Assembly: GCA_039545275.1 (NCBI GenBank)
Contig: BCHS01000013.1
Location: forward strand, 496,001-560,000
DNA length: 64,000 bases
Origin: Pseudomicrostroma phylloplanum
Lineage: Eukaryota; Basidiomycota; Exobasidiomycetes; Microstromatales
Direction: 5' to 3'
Position numbers and translations under genes: made by a program. The notes beneath the pieces are model-generated. The model made no database searches, was not told the DNA's origin, and saw nothing but the letters and a program-made list of their open reading frames with translations. Of this stretch, positions 10,340 through 21,268 are shown piece by piece (positions within the stretch are counted from its first letter, which is position 1; every line of letters starts with the position of its first letter).

Positions 10340-12355
10340 TCAGCCCCGCCAGAGCGTCACCCGACCCTCCTTCCCTCCCAGAGCAATCAATACATCCCTC
10401 TCCCTCCTACCTGCTCCTGCCCCTCCTCCTGTTCCTGTCTCTGCACCTCCTTCTGCGGAGGCGGAAGAGGAAGCAAGAGCAGCACAAGCAACAGCCTGCA
10501 CCCCCTCTTTATGGTAGCGCAACGTACGGGTGCACGCGATCCTATCTCCACCTCCTCCGTCTTCGCCTTCCCTTAGCGTGGTCGAGGTCGATGTCGATGA
10601 CTTCGCCGTCGAGTCGGACGGGAAGAGAGCTGGAGGTGTGTACGAGTACACTTTCCCCCGCCCGTCCCAGCCTCCAAGGACGAAGCGCACCTCTTCTCCT
10701 TCCCCTTTTCCTTCCCCTGCCTGTTGGGCCTGCGGGCCGGTCGTGAGCGGCAGAGGCAGGGGAAGGAAGGCAGAAGCGGCCTTCCCACCGCGGGCATTGG
10801 GAATCGTGTAGGTGTGGAGAACTTTCGCAGAGATGGAACTTGCGGCTGCTGCTGCTGCTGCGGGCCAGGCGGTGCCGCCCTCTGACGAACCGCCGCAGAG
10901 GACTACACTGCCCAGGACGACTCGATCGTCTACGCCTGCAGAGAGGAAGTAGACTTCTGATCTTGAGCTTGAGGTGCTGTGCAGGATGGAGAGGGTGAGG
11001 ACTGTGCGTAGGGCGGAGTCGGAGGGTCAGTGAGTTGCGCAACTCTGAAAGTCGTGGAAAAGCTTGATAGCGGAGGAGTGGACTCACCGCTTTCCCTGTG
11101 GGGTTTGGCTCTCCAGGTCTCCTTCCACTGCCCTTGCACGTTCTTCTTGCCGTCACTGCCATCATCACCAGGGTGCGTCCACAAGACGAGCGACCCATCT
11201 TCATATCCCGCAAGCAGAGCCAGCGCTCCCTTCTCGCTACGGCTCTCCTCGCCAATCGTACAAGTCTCGCCGCCCTTGTCGCCCAAACCTGCTGCTGTCT
11301 GCTGCGCACGAAGCCGGAAGAGATGCATGGCCATGACGATGGGGGCCCGAGTCACGCCGCCCACTTTCCTCTGAGCATTTGCAGAAGAGGACGATCCGAT
11401 GGAGGTGTGCAATCTTGTGTATGAGGGGAGGTGGTAGATGTCGATCTGTGCAAGAAAAGAATTTAGAATCGGATCAGTGCTGCTCTTGTTGGGAGGTGAG
11501 GTGCACCAGTAAACTCACGTATCCGGAGTCGAGCGTGTGGGGGACGGCGAGTAAGGCTTCTTCTCCCCCTTCTTCCATACCATTCGCAGCTTCCTCCGTA
11601 CCTACGACTCCCGTATGCCTGCTCTTGCCCTTACCTACCTCTTCAGGCAGAAGAGAGAAGTGACAAAAGTTGAGGGCATTGACCTGCAGTGTGTGCAGCA
11701 ACCTGGGTTCTGCCAGGGGAGCGTCGCGAGACTTGCCAAGGGTCGACGTCGAGGGAAGTGTCAGAGTCCAGATCTTGAGCGTATTGTCCCTGCCATGGCT
11801 GTCAAGAGGATGAACGAGAAGGAAAGAGCACGTCAGAGAAGGTCACGGGAAAGTGATCTCCAGCACGTCATGCACTCACGTCACCACCCGCACTTGTCCC
11901 CTGCTGCTCCGCCCTCTACGCGACCTGGTCTCCTCGTTCTCCTTGTACGGCCAGTCTTCTACACCGAGTATAGAAGTCCCAGCCTTGTGAGCCTGCCAGT
12001 GTGCTTCTGCCCTGTAGGAAGCGAGGTCCACGAGGGATACCTTGCCGTCTGCGTCGCCTATGAGGAGGTAGCGGCTTTGCTCTGGCAAGGTCGACTGACG
12101 AGGAGCGGCTGAAGAAGACGAGAGCGAAGGCTGAGAGTGTTCATTGCTGCTGGACGTGCTTGCTTCGGAGGCAGAGGAAGATGAAGACGAGGCTGATGTG
12201 CTTCTGCGAGGGATTTGTCTGCGTGTCCTTGCCGGTCTTGCTTTGAGGAAGGCGAGTGCGGTAATGGCCGCAGGCGAGTGATGGCGCAGGATCCAAAAGG
12301 GAGCGTCATCACTACTGCTGGCTGCGGTGAGCCTACTGGTACCGATCAAGCTCAT
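10340..12355 (-). CDS. ASA1: ASTRA-associated protein 1, WD40 repeat protein
   Basis: Asa1 is a WD40 protein of the ASTRA/TTT assembly that helps stabilise PIKK kinases such as Tel1, Mec1 and Tra1. Exons are 12355-11880, 11798-11519, 11445-11088 and 11001-10340 (introns 81, 73 and 86 bp), giving 591 residues. Family features include the N-terminal PFWILRHHSPAAITALAF block, LLIGDADGKVSLVDL, and HGRDNTLKIWTL created by the first splice. LLAGYEDGSLVLWTHP and the terminal VLIALGGKEGRVTLW blade follow. Ser/Arg-rich insertions between blades make it longer than the roughly 440-residue yeast protein. It is divergent from UFE1 (209-bp shared upstream region) and convergent with the OTU gene (101 bp). 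Confidence 0.82.
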
Positions 12356-12487
12356 CTATACAGACTGAGGTTGGCAACGGTCATCTTGAGGGGAGGATAC
12401 CAAGCATAGATGCAGATAGGTAGGAAAGAAGTCGTGCACTTGCCATGCGGAAAGGGAAAAAGCACGCGGAGAGTCAAAGGGTGGAGG

Positions 12488-12501
12488 CAGCAGCAGCAGC
12501 A
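12488..12501 (+). repeat. Short CAG microsatellite in the UFE1 leader
   Basis: Four to five CAG units lie about 65 bases upstream of the UFE1 start, inside the 209-bp divergent ASA1/UFE1 promoter region. Confidence 0.7.
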
Positions 12502-12564
12502 ACACACCATCACCACCACACGCAGCAACCATACCATCATATTACCATCACACTGTTCATCAGC

Positions 12565-14026
12565 ATGGCGTCTTCCTCCTCCTCCTACCGCAGTACGCCA
12601 GCAGGCAAAGACCTCACGCCCCTCTTCCAACAACTCGTCTCTAGCTCCTCCTCCTCCCCCTCTGCCTCTTCATCCCAAACACCCCGTCGCAACCCACACT
12701 CTCACCCCCCAGCATCGCTCAAGCAAGCCCAGCTACAAGCATGGAAGACGCGACGGCAGGCTGAAAAGGCCTGGGATGGCGAGGCGGCCAAGCTGCGCAG
12801 GAACATCGATGAGCTCGACGCTTTTCTGGGTCAGGTGCGAAAGGCCTATCTGCACTCGGGACCTGTGTTTCCTGTTAGGGAACTCGAGGGGGATGAGGAA
12901 GGAGCAGGAGCAGCTGCCGACGCATCAGGAGCCGGAACATCGACTGGGAGTGGGCTGGAGAGATACGGCAGTGTGAGGAGCTTGAGCGAAGAGGAAAAGG
13001 ACGAGGTGGATCTGCACCTCAAGCTCGTACTCGAGAAGAGCGTCGCAAGGGTAAAGGAGCTGATCAAGGCAGAGGAAGGTGAGACACAAATGACACCAGT
13101 GTGGCAGCGTCGTTGGTACGGCGCCTGAACACCCTTCCTCTCCCCATACCCTCGTATCACACCGCTCACAGTCCGCCAAGAAGGCCAACCAACACCAGAG
13201 AGCAGCACTCTCAGCTCCTCTTCGCTCCTCACGCGCCTCCTCTCACGTCCCCTCCCCGCCTCTTCCCTCGACTCCATCGAGTATTCCTCTCAGCTAGCCC
13301 AGCACCGCGAAGCAATCACTGCCTCTCTAGGCTCTCTGCTGAAGCGCGTGGGCGAGAAGGTTGGGGCGATGCAGGAGGCGAGGGGTAGGGCGCGTCTTGC
13401 CAGGGAGGGGAAGAGGGTCCAGGTGGGAGCGAGGAATAGGGCGACTGGGAGGCGACAGGAGGAAGAGGGGAGAAAGACGGGCAAGGCGATCATGGGTAGT
13501 ACGGCCAGCTTCCGTGCTCTGGCCCCCACATCTGCTGGACTCCCTCCTGCATCTTCATCGTCCTCAAGTTCCCACCTCCAGCAGCAGCAGCAAGCCCCTG
13601 CACAACAAGAGGAGGAAGAGCTCACCCCTTCTCAACTGCAACTCTTCCAATCCGAGTCCTCCTCCCTAACAAAATCCCTCCAAGCAGACCTCTCGGCGCT
13701 AGAAAGCGTCACTTCGACCCTCAGCACCATTTCCTCTCTCCAATCAACACTCATCCAGCACCTCTCGACGCAGAATGAGACCATTGGAGCACTAGTGGGG
13801 GAAGCGGGGGAGCAGAGAGTCGAGGTCAAGAGGGGGAATGAACAGCTCAAGAAGGCGAGGGAGAGGAATAGGAGCGCGAATAGATTGCTGGGCGCTTTGC
13901 TTGTGGGAAGTGGATTGGGGCTGCTGTTCTTGCATGGTGAGTTGATAGAGGCGCGCACGTAGGGCCAGAGGAACAAGAGCTGACGCTGTGGCATCACCTG
14001 CTCTCCCTGTTTCAGTCATGGACTGA
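12565..14026 (+). CDS. UFE1: ER Qa-SNARE, syntaxin-18/Ufe1 family
   Basis: Ufe1/syntaxin-18 is the ER Qa-SNARE for Golgi-to-ER vesicle fusion. Exons are 12565-13078, 13172-13936 and 14016-14026, joining to 429 residues. The N-terminal part shows the syntaxin-18 domain (DLTPLFQQLV, LRRNIDELDAFLGQVRKAYL, LSEEEKDEVDLHL). The C-terminal part has a heptad-patterned SNARE helix (SLQSTLIQHLSTQNETIGAL) followed by NRSANRLLGALL and a single tail-anchor helix. The last coding exon has only 11 bases and adds Val-Met-Asp-stop after the membrane anchor. A Ser/Gln-rich linker joins the two domains. The start ATG follows a histidine-codon-rich leader and is the first ATG that fits the conserved N-terminus. 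Confidence 0.85.
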
Positions 14027-14263
14027 AGCATCTGTGACAGGATCAACAACGAGATTGCGTATGGATTGAGGAGAGTCGGTTACATGTACAGTAAAGTGAA
14101 TGCGAAGTGGTGACAATCATGATTCGGAGACGGAATCAGCTCTATAAGGGCGATTGCGCTTTACGCTAGCTAGTGAACTATCGATGGTCCTGCGTATGGT
14201 ATTGAGAGTAAGACCACCGCTCTAGGGCCGGTTTCGCGGTGTGCTGCAGGGCCTCCATCGCCC

Positions 14264-17200
14264 TTACAGGGGTCCCAGAGGCGAGAGCGAAGCCGGAGAG
14301 GGCGACGGCATCCCACTTCGATTCGCGCAGGGAGACTCCTCCATCTCTTTCGGTGACGCAGCGCTACCCGGAAGAGCCTTGGCATGCTCCATTTGGCTGA
14401 AAGCAAGGACTGCCTGTCGAGGTAGGCACGCGTGTGCGCAAAGCGATTGTAGGTAGAGGGGTCAGCGAGACAAGCTCAAGCCCAAGCCGGGGCAGGGCTG
14501 AAGACTTTGCAAAACCGGCAGGCGCAAGTGCCAACTCACCTGCGTCCACTCCTTCGAGTCATGGTGGATATCTGCAACGGTCCTGATCTGCCTCAATCGG
14601 GCCATGCAGCACTGCACCACCTCGGTCGCGCTGAGGTCTGCCGAGAGAAGATCAAGCTCACCGTACGCTGCACCAGTAAGGGTGCTGGTGCTTGTGCCGT
14701 TGCTCGCCTCTGTCGAGATGACTGCGGGTCCGCCTTCATTCTCAGCTGGAAGCGCAGGAGGCAGACTCATCGAGTATCGTCGTGCTTTGGAAGGTGTGAG
14801 ATGGATCCAGTGGTCTGCGGGCGCGTCTAGTCGCTGAGGACTAGCAGCAGCTGGTACTGTTTGCAGTTCATGAGAAGCAGGCTGCTCTGTGGTGCATTGT
14901 GCCGCTGCTTGGGCAACAGGCACTGTTGTCTGTTTCTTGGGGGTACTGGGAGCGCTCTCACTCTGAGCGGGACTTTCCTCCATCTTGACAGCTCTCGTCG
15001 GCGCAGCACAGACTTCTCGGTCCTTTCGCTTCTGATCTTCGGCCTCTCCTGCCAAGCGATGGAGGCGAGGTAGAATTACGATGAGGAGTACGCAGGCTGC
15101 TTCCAGCTCCCAGAGGGATGGTAGGCCTGGGTAGACGGTATCGACTAGGAGACGGTGGAGCCATCGCTGCATCAGATGCATGCTGAGAAGGTCGTGGATA
15201 TAGAGCTGGTATCGTGGGTTAGGAGCGCCATTGTCAGTATCGGAGGCTTCAATGCCTTTTTGTATGTTTTGCGTGTCTCGACTCACCTCTCCAAGAAATT
15301 TGACAAGAGTCAGAGGGACGAAAGCATCTTCAACTCTTCCGAATGCAGCCTCCTTCCTTTCACTCTGAACAACTTCGTCCGACCTAGCTTGTCGCAAAGT
15401 CTGCTTCTGTTCCCACTCCTCTTCAATCGAGTCTAGGTAGTCGTCCCATACGAGGGAGTTCTTGGGAATGGGCGGCGTGTCCAGTCGGGATCTACGTGCG
15501 CAGAGGTCGATGCCGGACTGTAGGAGTACCTCCATGTAGTACTGAAGCCTCTCCAATATGATGCGAGCAGGGTACTCGGGGTCTTGCAAGTATGCTGGCG
15601 GTGCCTGCTTGGGGATTTGTGACGGAGTACCAGGGGATTCCGCCGGGGAAACGTTCATCCCTTCCACCTTGACAGTGCGAATCACTTGATGCATTAAGAC
15701 TGCGTACATCTCAATGCCTGCTAGATGTATTCCAGAAAGTCTGTGAGGAGGCAACCCTGCGTGTCAGTCGAGGGCAGGGCGAGCGTTCGTCCTGATGGCG
15801 CTATACTCACTCGAGGCAATTGACCACCTCTACCACGATACCATCAGCCAATGCAAAAACTTCCTGTCGGTAGAGATATGGGTTCCATCTGTCCGATACC
15901 TCTTGCGGAACGCCATACATCGAGACTACCTGGAGGCTATCTGGCACCCAAAGATCTTGGCTTTTCCTCGACAGGGCACATGCCAGGCGGTCGAGAAAAG
16001 GCTTGATGGCTCGGAGAACTTGGGCCTGCGTGGGCTCAGCTCCCAACGATGGGTACGCTTTGGGGATCTGCTTGAGATGCTCGCGGAACATGCCTAGCAT
16101 CAGGTCGCGCGTACTTCGGTCGTCCTTCTCGCGCTGATGGATGAAGCGAGACAAGACGAGCTCGGGGCTCGTAGCAGTGTAAGTTACATTAGTCTCACCG
16201 TGGCGCATAGGGGCATCATTCGCAACACCCGAGCCCAGCTGGTTCGGACTTGCAGGACAAGCGATAAGGGGAGGGGTAACGACAATCTCCGGCAGGGGGA
16301 AAATGGCTCGCTTTGGCGGCTCTACTTGGCTCCCTTCCGTGCTTTTGTAACGCCTCGCCTCTGGAGCTGTCGGAGAGAAGGCTTCTACTCTGTGACGAAT
16401 TCCTTTCCTGGCAAAGAGAGACTTCAGCGTTCTCGGGCTGGCTCGAGGTGAGATGACAATGGATGTGTCTTCTGGGGACTCAGGCGGAGAGGGCTCCTTC
16501 GAAGATGAGACCTTTGTGGAATCTGAGTTCTTATCATCAGACGACTGAGACGACACAAGAGCCAACGATTCTGAAGTAGTTGGCAGAGGACCATCCATTC
16601 TCGGGCGGCGGCTGGATCTAGGTGGTGATAGAGGTTCGTCTACCGATTCCTTGCGCTTCTTCAGGGTCATTGGAGGCTTGGAGGCATCGGACAATTGTAT
16701 GTCACACGCCATGGAAGACCACGAGCCGCCTGCCACTCTTCTGCCGATGAGTCGCGTGTCCAAGCTCATCCTTGTCTTGGGCCGCTTGCTGTTGTCAGAT
16801 GCATTCTCGCCGACAATGGACCCCGAGGGGGTCAGCGTTGAGGCTTGTCCGGGCTGCTCGGCAAAGTCTGTACTCTGGTTCACCTTCAGCGAAGAAGACG
16901 GGCCTAAAGGGTTTCGTACGCCGTTGCGAGAAGTGGGACTCGAATCTGCACGATTGAGATCAAGGCGTTTGAGCCACGATGGGGATACGTCCTGGTTCTC
17001 AAGCTCGTCCATATGTCCCTTGCTGGATATCGGCTTGCGTGGGGAGGATTGAACGGATGCGCTACTCTGACTCTGCTCGTCCGAAGTGTCTGTGACTGCT
17101 GATGGCTTAGGCTTCCTGTTGGCCGGAGGGTAAGGTAGGTGCAAAGGTCGAAGATGAGTGCTCTGTCTATGGCGACCTAGACGATAGGCTGGGACGGGAG

Positions 17201-17544
17201 ATGAAGACGACGGCGCTAGAAGACCGTAGGGATTTCCTTTTGTGGGGGAGGAGTTCTCATCATTGCCTCCGCGGTACAGCTGCTCGACGGGAGTGAATCA
17301 GTGCAAAGAAGACAGTGATCAGCAAGAATACAGGTGCTACGGTGTAGGGTCGTGAGAATGGGCTCACCACGGAGCTATTTGAACAAGTAGGAGAGGCCAC
17401 CGGCTCTACCTGAGATCCATGTATGATGTCCGGCTCGCTGAAGTAGAGAGCATTATCGATGAGCCGGTCCTCTTCCGCTGACATGGCAAGAGCTTCGGCA
17501 TCTGTGTTCGAAGTGGGGCGGCTGCCCTCTGCAAGCGTCAGCAT
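14264..17544 (-). CDS. Large disordered protein with a MIF4G-like helical segment
   Basis: I do not recognise an orthologue. Exons 17544-17368, 17279-15811, 15740-15287, 15205-14540 and 14413-14264 stay in frame and give 971 residues. The first 330 residues are Ser/Pro/Arg-rich and look disordered. The helical part begins near residue 380 and includes FIHQREKDDRSTRDLML, and the exon 3-4 join makes VKFLGELYIHDLLSMHLMQR. This join resembles the IKFIGELFKLxML core of MIF4G domains (eIF4G type), hence a guess at translation or mRNA regulation. The tail is again low complexity. The 5' end was set at ATG 17544 because the upstream frame has no ATG. The last intron is optional: without it translation stops at 14462. 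Confidence 0.6.
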
Positions 17545-18407
17545 GATGGTGAGAATGGTGGATCGAGGATGAGGTGAGTAGTGAAAGGACAGTGTCAGCT
17601 CATTTGAGCGGCTGGAGGAGCCTGCTGGCCTGTAGGCTTCTTCAATCCCCACGTCCGCTCGCTTCGCCTACCCTAGCTACTCGGGCGGGTCTGCTTCTCC
17701 AACAGCACCATTGCATCCACCTGCAGCTCTGCGTGGGCGCTCCGGGCGTCAAATAGTCCAATGTCGTCAATCTGACTATTTCCTGACATTGTGTTTTTGA
17801 CCCAGTTGAGCTTGTTTCTCGCAGACTCTAGGGGCGTCGCCGACCTCTATATTGTGGAAGCTACCAGAGGCAAAGTGATTCGGTACCTGACCGCTCCGAA
17901 GTGCAGTGTCCAGGCACGGCTCCACCACTCTTTCCGTTCCGACTTTTGCGCTTCCGGAGATTGGCCGCTCCGATTCCTGGAAATCTCGGTCCTACGGCCG
18001 TGTCCGCTGCTGCAAGAGTTAGAGTTAACAGCGCCTGGATTTCAAAGCCCCTCGGTAGTGGACCGTATATACAAGCAACGATCCAGATCCTTATACTCTG
18101 CTATCCTCCTTCTCTTTCGTACCACAAGTCTCCTTTTCTCTCCTCACCATCATCCTCTGCACAGCGTAGCAGCCTGCCTCTCACCATTTCGTCCGCACTC
18201 GTCTCGCCACTTGGCCGCCGAGCTAGCCTATCAACTCGTCTGCTCTCACAACTTCCTCAGAGGTACTCCTCTTCAACCCAGCGCTTGAGCTACAAGCAAC
18301 CTCTCCCAGCAAGAACCCTCACTTCTGCTACCCCACTGCAGTATCGTTCCCACCGACCAACAACTGCACTCCACTCCATACCCCACACCCGCCTTCTTAC
18401 AACCAAC
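17545..18407. promoter_or_regulatory. Divergent promoter region, MIF4G-like gene / hemerythrin-domain gene
   Basis: This 863-bp spacer lies between divergent starts. It contains a TATA-like element at 18066 and a CT-rich initiator-like stretch at 18095-18160 on the hemerythrin side. The last 300 bp are open in the hemerythrin frame but contain no in-frame ATG. Confidence 0.6.
18065..18072 (+). promoter_or_regulatory. TATA-box-like element of the hemerythrin-domain gene
   Basis: GTATATAC lies about 30-80 bp ahead of a long CT-rich run and 340 bp before ATG 18408. This is a typical arrangement for a fungal core promoter with a moderately long leader. Confidence 0.5.
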
Positions 18408-19052
18408 ATGCGAGCCGGCAGCGACCCCTACAACCGCCTCTATGAGCGCATGATCGGCTTCCACACCAACTTCCGAGCCTCATACGCCTTTCTCCAACGC
18501 TTCCTCCCTCAGAGCGCCTCGTTGAGCAAGCGCGATCTCGAGGTGTACCTGTCTAGGGCGGGAGACCTTTGCCATCATTTGGAAATGCATCACAGTATTG
18601 AGGTTAGTAGACGAGACGTGCAATGAGCTGCGCCACACTGCTCTGGGTGATTCTGACTGATATGTCCTTCTCCTCATTGACTTCGGCTCATGCAGGAAAC
18701 CTACGTCTTCCCTGCTCTTGCAAAGAAGATGCCTTCCTTCGCCGCCGGTGACGCACACATCAAGGAGCACGCTGTGATGCATGCAGCCCTCGAGACGCTA
18801 GAAGGCTACGTGCAACAGAGCGTCCGTGCCCTCTCTGCTTCTCAGGGCAAGAAGGCACTTGCCGATGGAGCTGGCAAGGACGGTAAGGCGTGGCCAAAGG
18901 AGGTGTATGACGCGGAGAAGATGGGAATCATCCTCACTACGCTGGGTCAGGCTCTCTTCCCGCACCTCGAGGCGGAAGAGGAGAGTTTGAAGGCAGTCAA
19001 TATGAGAAAGGCTGGATGGACAGAGGCAGAGGTTATGAGGTTGCCCATGTAA
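18408..19052 (+). CDS. Hemerythrin HHE cation-binding domain protein
   Basis: HHE proteins fold into a four-helix bundle that binds a di-iron centre and act in oxygen, NO or redox sensing. Exons 18408-18602 and 18696-19052 with a 93-bp intron (GTTAGT donor) give 183 residues. Candidate iron ligands fall in the expected order: a His in IGFHTNF, HHLEMHHSIEETYVFP, HIKEHAVMHAALE and the last-helix FPHLEAEEES. Size and ligand spacing fit a stand-alone single-domain HHE protein. The frame stays open upstream of the ATG and reads as an Arg/Ser-rich, presequence-like peptide. The hydrolase gene downstream is convergent, 135 bp away. Confidence 0.85.
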
Positions 19053-19187
19053 AGTTACAGAGATGTCTTGTTTGCCATTTGTTGTATTGTATACATTTTT
19101 GCCACCATACAGGCCCGTGACCATTGTGTTCGTCTAGGCTCGGTGAGGAGCTCACGACGGACCAACAGCCCCACATTTATTCACCCA

Positions 19188-20189
19188 TCATGCCAAGCTT
19201 CCCTCCCTAATTTTCTGGAACCAGCTGGCAATCTCTCCCACATTGCTATCAACGCAGTCTGGCTGATCGTAGTGTTGGAAATGCGACATGTCGTCGCGCC
19301 ATACGAGCTTCTTATTCTCGGTGGGGATCGACTCAAAGTGGCGCTTGGCGGCCGCAGCGTTCATGCTGTTGTCGCCATGAATGATCAAGGCTGGCTTTGT
19401 CAACTTGGCCACGCCTGGCACAGTGGTGTAGCTGAAGTGGTCCAGATCGCTCATGACCGCGTAACGGTTTTCGAAGTTCTTCAAGGTCCAGGGGCCATAC
19501 CATGACCAGACGACTGGTCCTGGGAGACCGGCAAGTGCGCCAGTCTCGGGATCAGCGGCCTTTGGGTCGACGAGAGGCTGGTAGAGCACCTCTCCAGTCT
19601 TTTCATACAGGTCTCGAGCCTCTTGGGCTCGCTCGAGGCGCGCTTTCAGGAGAGCCTCGCCTTGCTCCGGAGTTGGCATCTTCATAGAGGCAATGTCCGC
19701 TCCTGGAGTCCAGGCAACGCAACCGGCACAGATCATGTAGATGTCGGTCTCATGATCACGATAGTAGCCAGTGACCGAAGCCACACCCGCAACTCGACTG
19801 TCACGCGAGGCAATGTCCAAGGATTGGGATCCTCCCTGACAGATGCCCACGAGGAAGAGCTTGGAGTGGTCGATGTTGCCCAAGCTCTCGAGGTAGTCGA
19901 GACCTGCAATGGCGTCCTCGTTCTTCATCTTGGGATTCTCGAGCCGTCGTGGCATGCCGGTGCTCTCGCCGACAGTGCGTGGGTCGAAGATCAAGGCTGC
20001 ATAGCCCTCGTCGGCCAGGCGTGTAGCGTACTGAAGCGGGGCCTGTTCCTTGATGTAAGAATAAGGCCCGATCAGGACGATTCCAGGTGGGTTGGAAACG
20101 CCAGTGGGACGAAAGAGAACACCAGCGATAGTCTCGCCGTGGGACGGATAAGTCACCTTCTCTGTAGTGTAGTTGCCGTGACCGACCAT
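19188..20189 (-). CDS. Alpha/beta hydrolase, dienelactone-hydrolase-like, with Cys nucleophile
   Basis: This is a single-exon 333-residue soluble hydrolase from ATG 20189. The nucleophile elbow is GICQGG at about residues 116-121, so Cys117 replaces the usual Ser, as in dienelactone hydrolases and a group of YcjY-like hydrolases. The acid is likely the Asp in IIHGDNS and the base the His in DDMSHFQHYD, both at their usual places. A cap-like helical insertion (MKMPTPEQGEALL to EKTGEVL) lies between strand 6 and the Asp motif. No signal peptide is visible. An open frame extends 5' of the ATG only to a TTG codon. A TATATAA box lies about 150 bp upstream. The substrate cannot be told from sequence. 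Confidence 0.8.
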   Translation of the reverse strand: MVGHGNYTTEKVTYPSHGETIAGVLFRPTGVSNPPGIVLIGPYSYIKEQAPLQYATRLADEGYAALIFDPRTVGESTGMPRRLENPKMKNEDAIAGLDYLESLGNIDHSKLFLVGICQGGSQSLDIASRDSRVAGVASVTGYYRDHETDIYMICAGCVAWTPGADIASMKMPTPEQGEALLKARLERAQEARDLYEKTGEVLYQPLVDPKAADPETGALAGLPGPVVWSWYGPWTLKNFENRYAVMSDLDHFSYTTVPGVAKLTKPALIIHGDNSMNAAAAKRHFESIPTENKKLVWRDDMSHFQHYDQPDCVDSNVGEIASWFQKIREGSLA

Positions 20190-20336
20190 ATTGGGTGAGA
20201 TTTGCAAGGCAAGTGTTGATGGAATTGGAGCGCTGTTGAATCGGTAAGAATTTAGGAACGAAGGCTTGCCAAGTTGCGTTTGCCAATGGAGGGAGAGCTT
20301 GGAGAGACGAGCAATCTTGTAGAAACTGAGTGCTGG

Positions 20337-20343
20337 TTATATA
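20337..20343 (-). promoter_or_regulatory. TATA box of the alpha/beta hydrolase gene
   Basis: TATATAA on the minus strand lies about 150 bp upstream of ATG 20189. It is the clearest TATA element in this 1.1-kb intergenic region. Confidence 0.6.
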
Positions 20344-20420
20344 TCATGCTCACAGGCCCACGTGAGCTACCGTGGTGCTACAGCGAAAGGCTACCGAAGA
20401 GCTAGCTGCCAGTGGCGCAC

Positions 20421-20597
20421 GTCAGCTTACCTCCAACCCTCAAGGGCGGCGGGAGTAGTCGCAGTCGTCTGTGAGGCGCAGTAAGCTTACCTTGTACATC
20501 GAGCGAGCTAACAGACAGCACTAGCGATCGCTTGCGAAGCGCAATCAACTGATCTGGATCTTGGCAGTCTCCTTGGCAGTCACAGTCAGCTTACCTC
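20421..20597. repeat. Three dispersed copies of a GT(C/A)AGCTTACCT motif
   Basis: Copies start at 20421, 20481 and 20585. The reverse complement contains AGGTAAGCT, identical in form to a strong 5' splice site. They may be unannotated 5'-leader exons of the hydrolase gene or a regulatory element; neither can be shown here. Confidence 0.45.
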
Positions 20598-21268
20598 CAC
20601 CTTCCATCGGGCACCTGAAGAGCAGGGGTGCAGTCGCCTCTGCCTGCCAAACTCGCCAAATTTAACCGAAGCGACTGTGGAAGCGTCAATTCTCCGAGGT
20701 ATGCTGCAGGCTATGAATAGAAGCACCTCGGCTCCGAAGTCTGCTTCCGTTCCGTGGTCAGGCACGCGTGGCGCCTCGGCCGGGTAGCAGTGTGCGTGCC
20801 GAAATCGGCGTGCCGGATCCGCCGTGTGTGCCGAGGCAGTGTCTGCCAAGAGGACAAGTAGAAGTGCCCCGCCGGGTCATTGTCCTCCGCCACCTTGTGC
20901 TGGTGTGGCCGTGGCTGGCTGGCGATATCCCCGTTGCGGTGCGGCGAGGTGCCGGATTGCGGGAGGCTGAGTAGCGGGGACGTTGAGGTTCCCTCTCCTT
21001 GCCCTTGGGGACGTCGATGTTCTTTGACGCAGAAGACGACGACGACGCCGCCTCGCTTAGCTTTCAGGCGTCCCGCTGCTCAGTTCAAAAGACAAGGATA
21101 CCATCATCGATCACAGCACTTCGGCATCTGCCGTGACAGGGCTTGCATCCATACTTATCAACAGCGGTAGGACCAGCCCCGCCCCCTCCCCGCACCCTTC
21201 TTCAACACACCTCCTAGACTATCTCCCTCTCTACACACGCATATCACAATCGCACATACACTCTCACC

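Larger units (their letters stand above)
20190..21268. promoter_or_regulatory. Divergent promoter region, hydrolase / His-Pro-rich membrane protein
   Basis: This 1,079-bp stretch holds the hydrolase TATA box and three copies of a GTMAGCTTACCT motif (20421, 20481, 20585). It also has a direct repeat TTGGCAGTC near 20562-20581, and a CT/CA-rich leader before ATG 21269. I see no gene. Confidence 0.55.
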
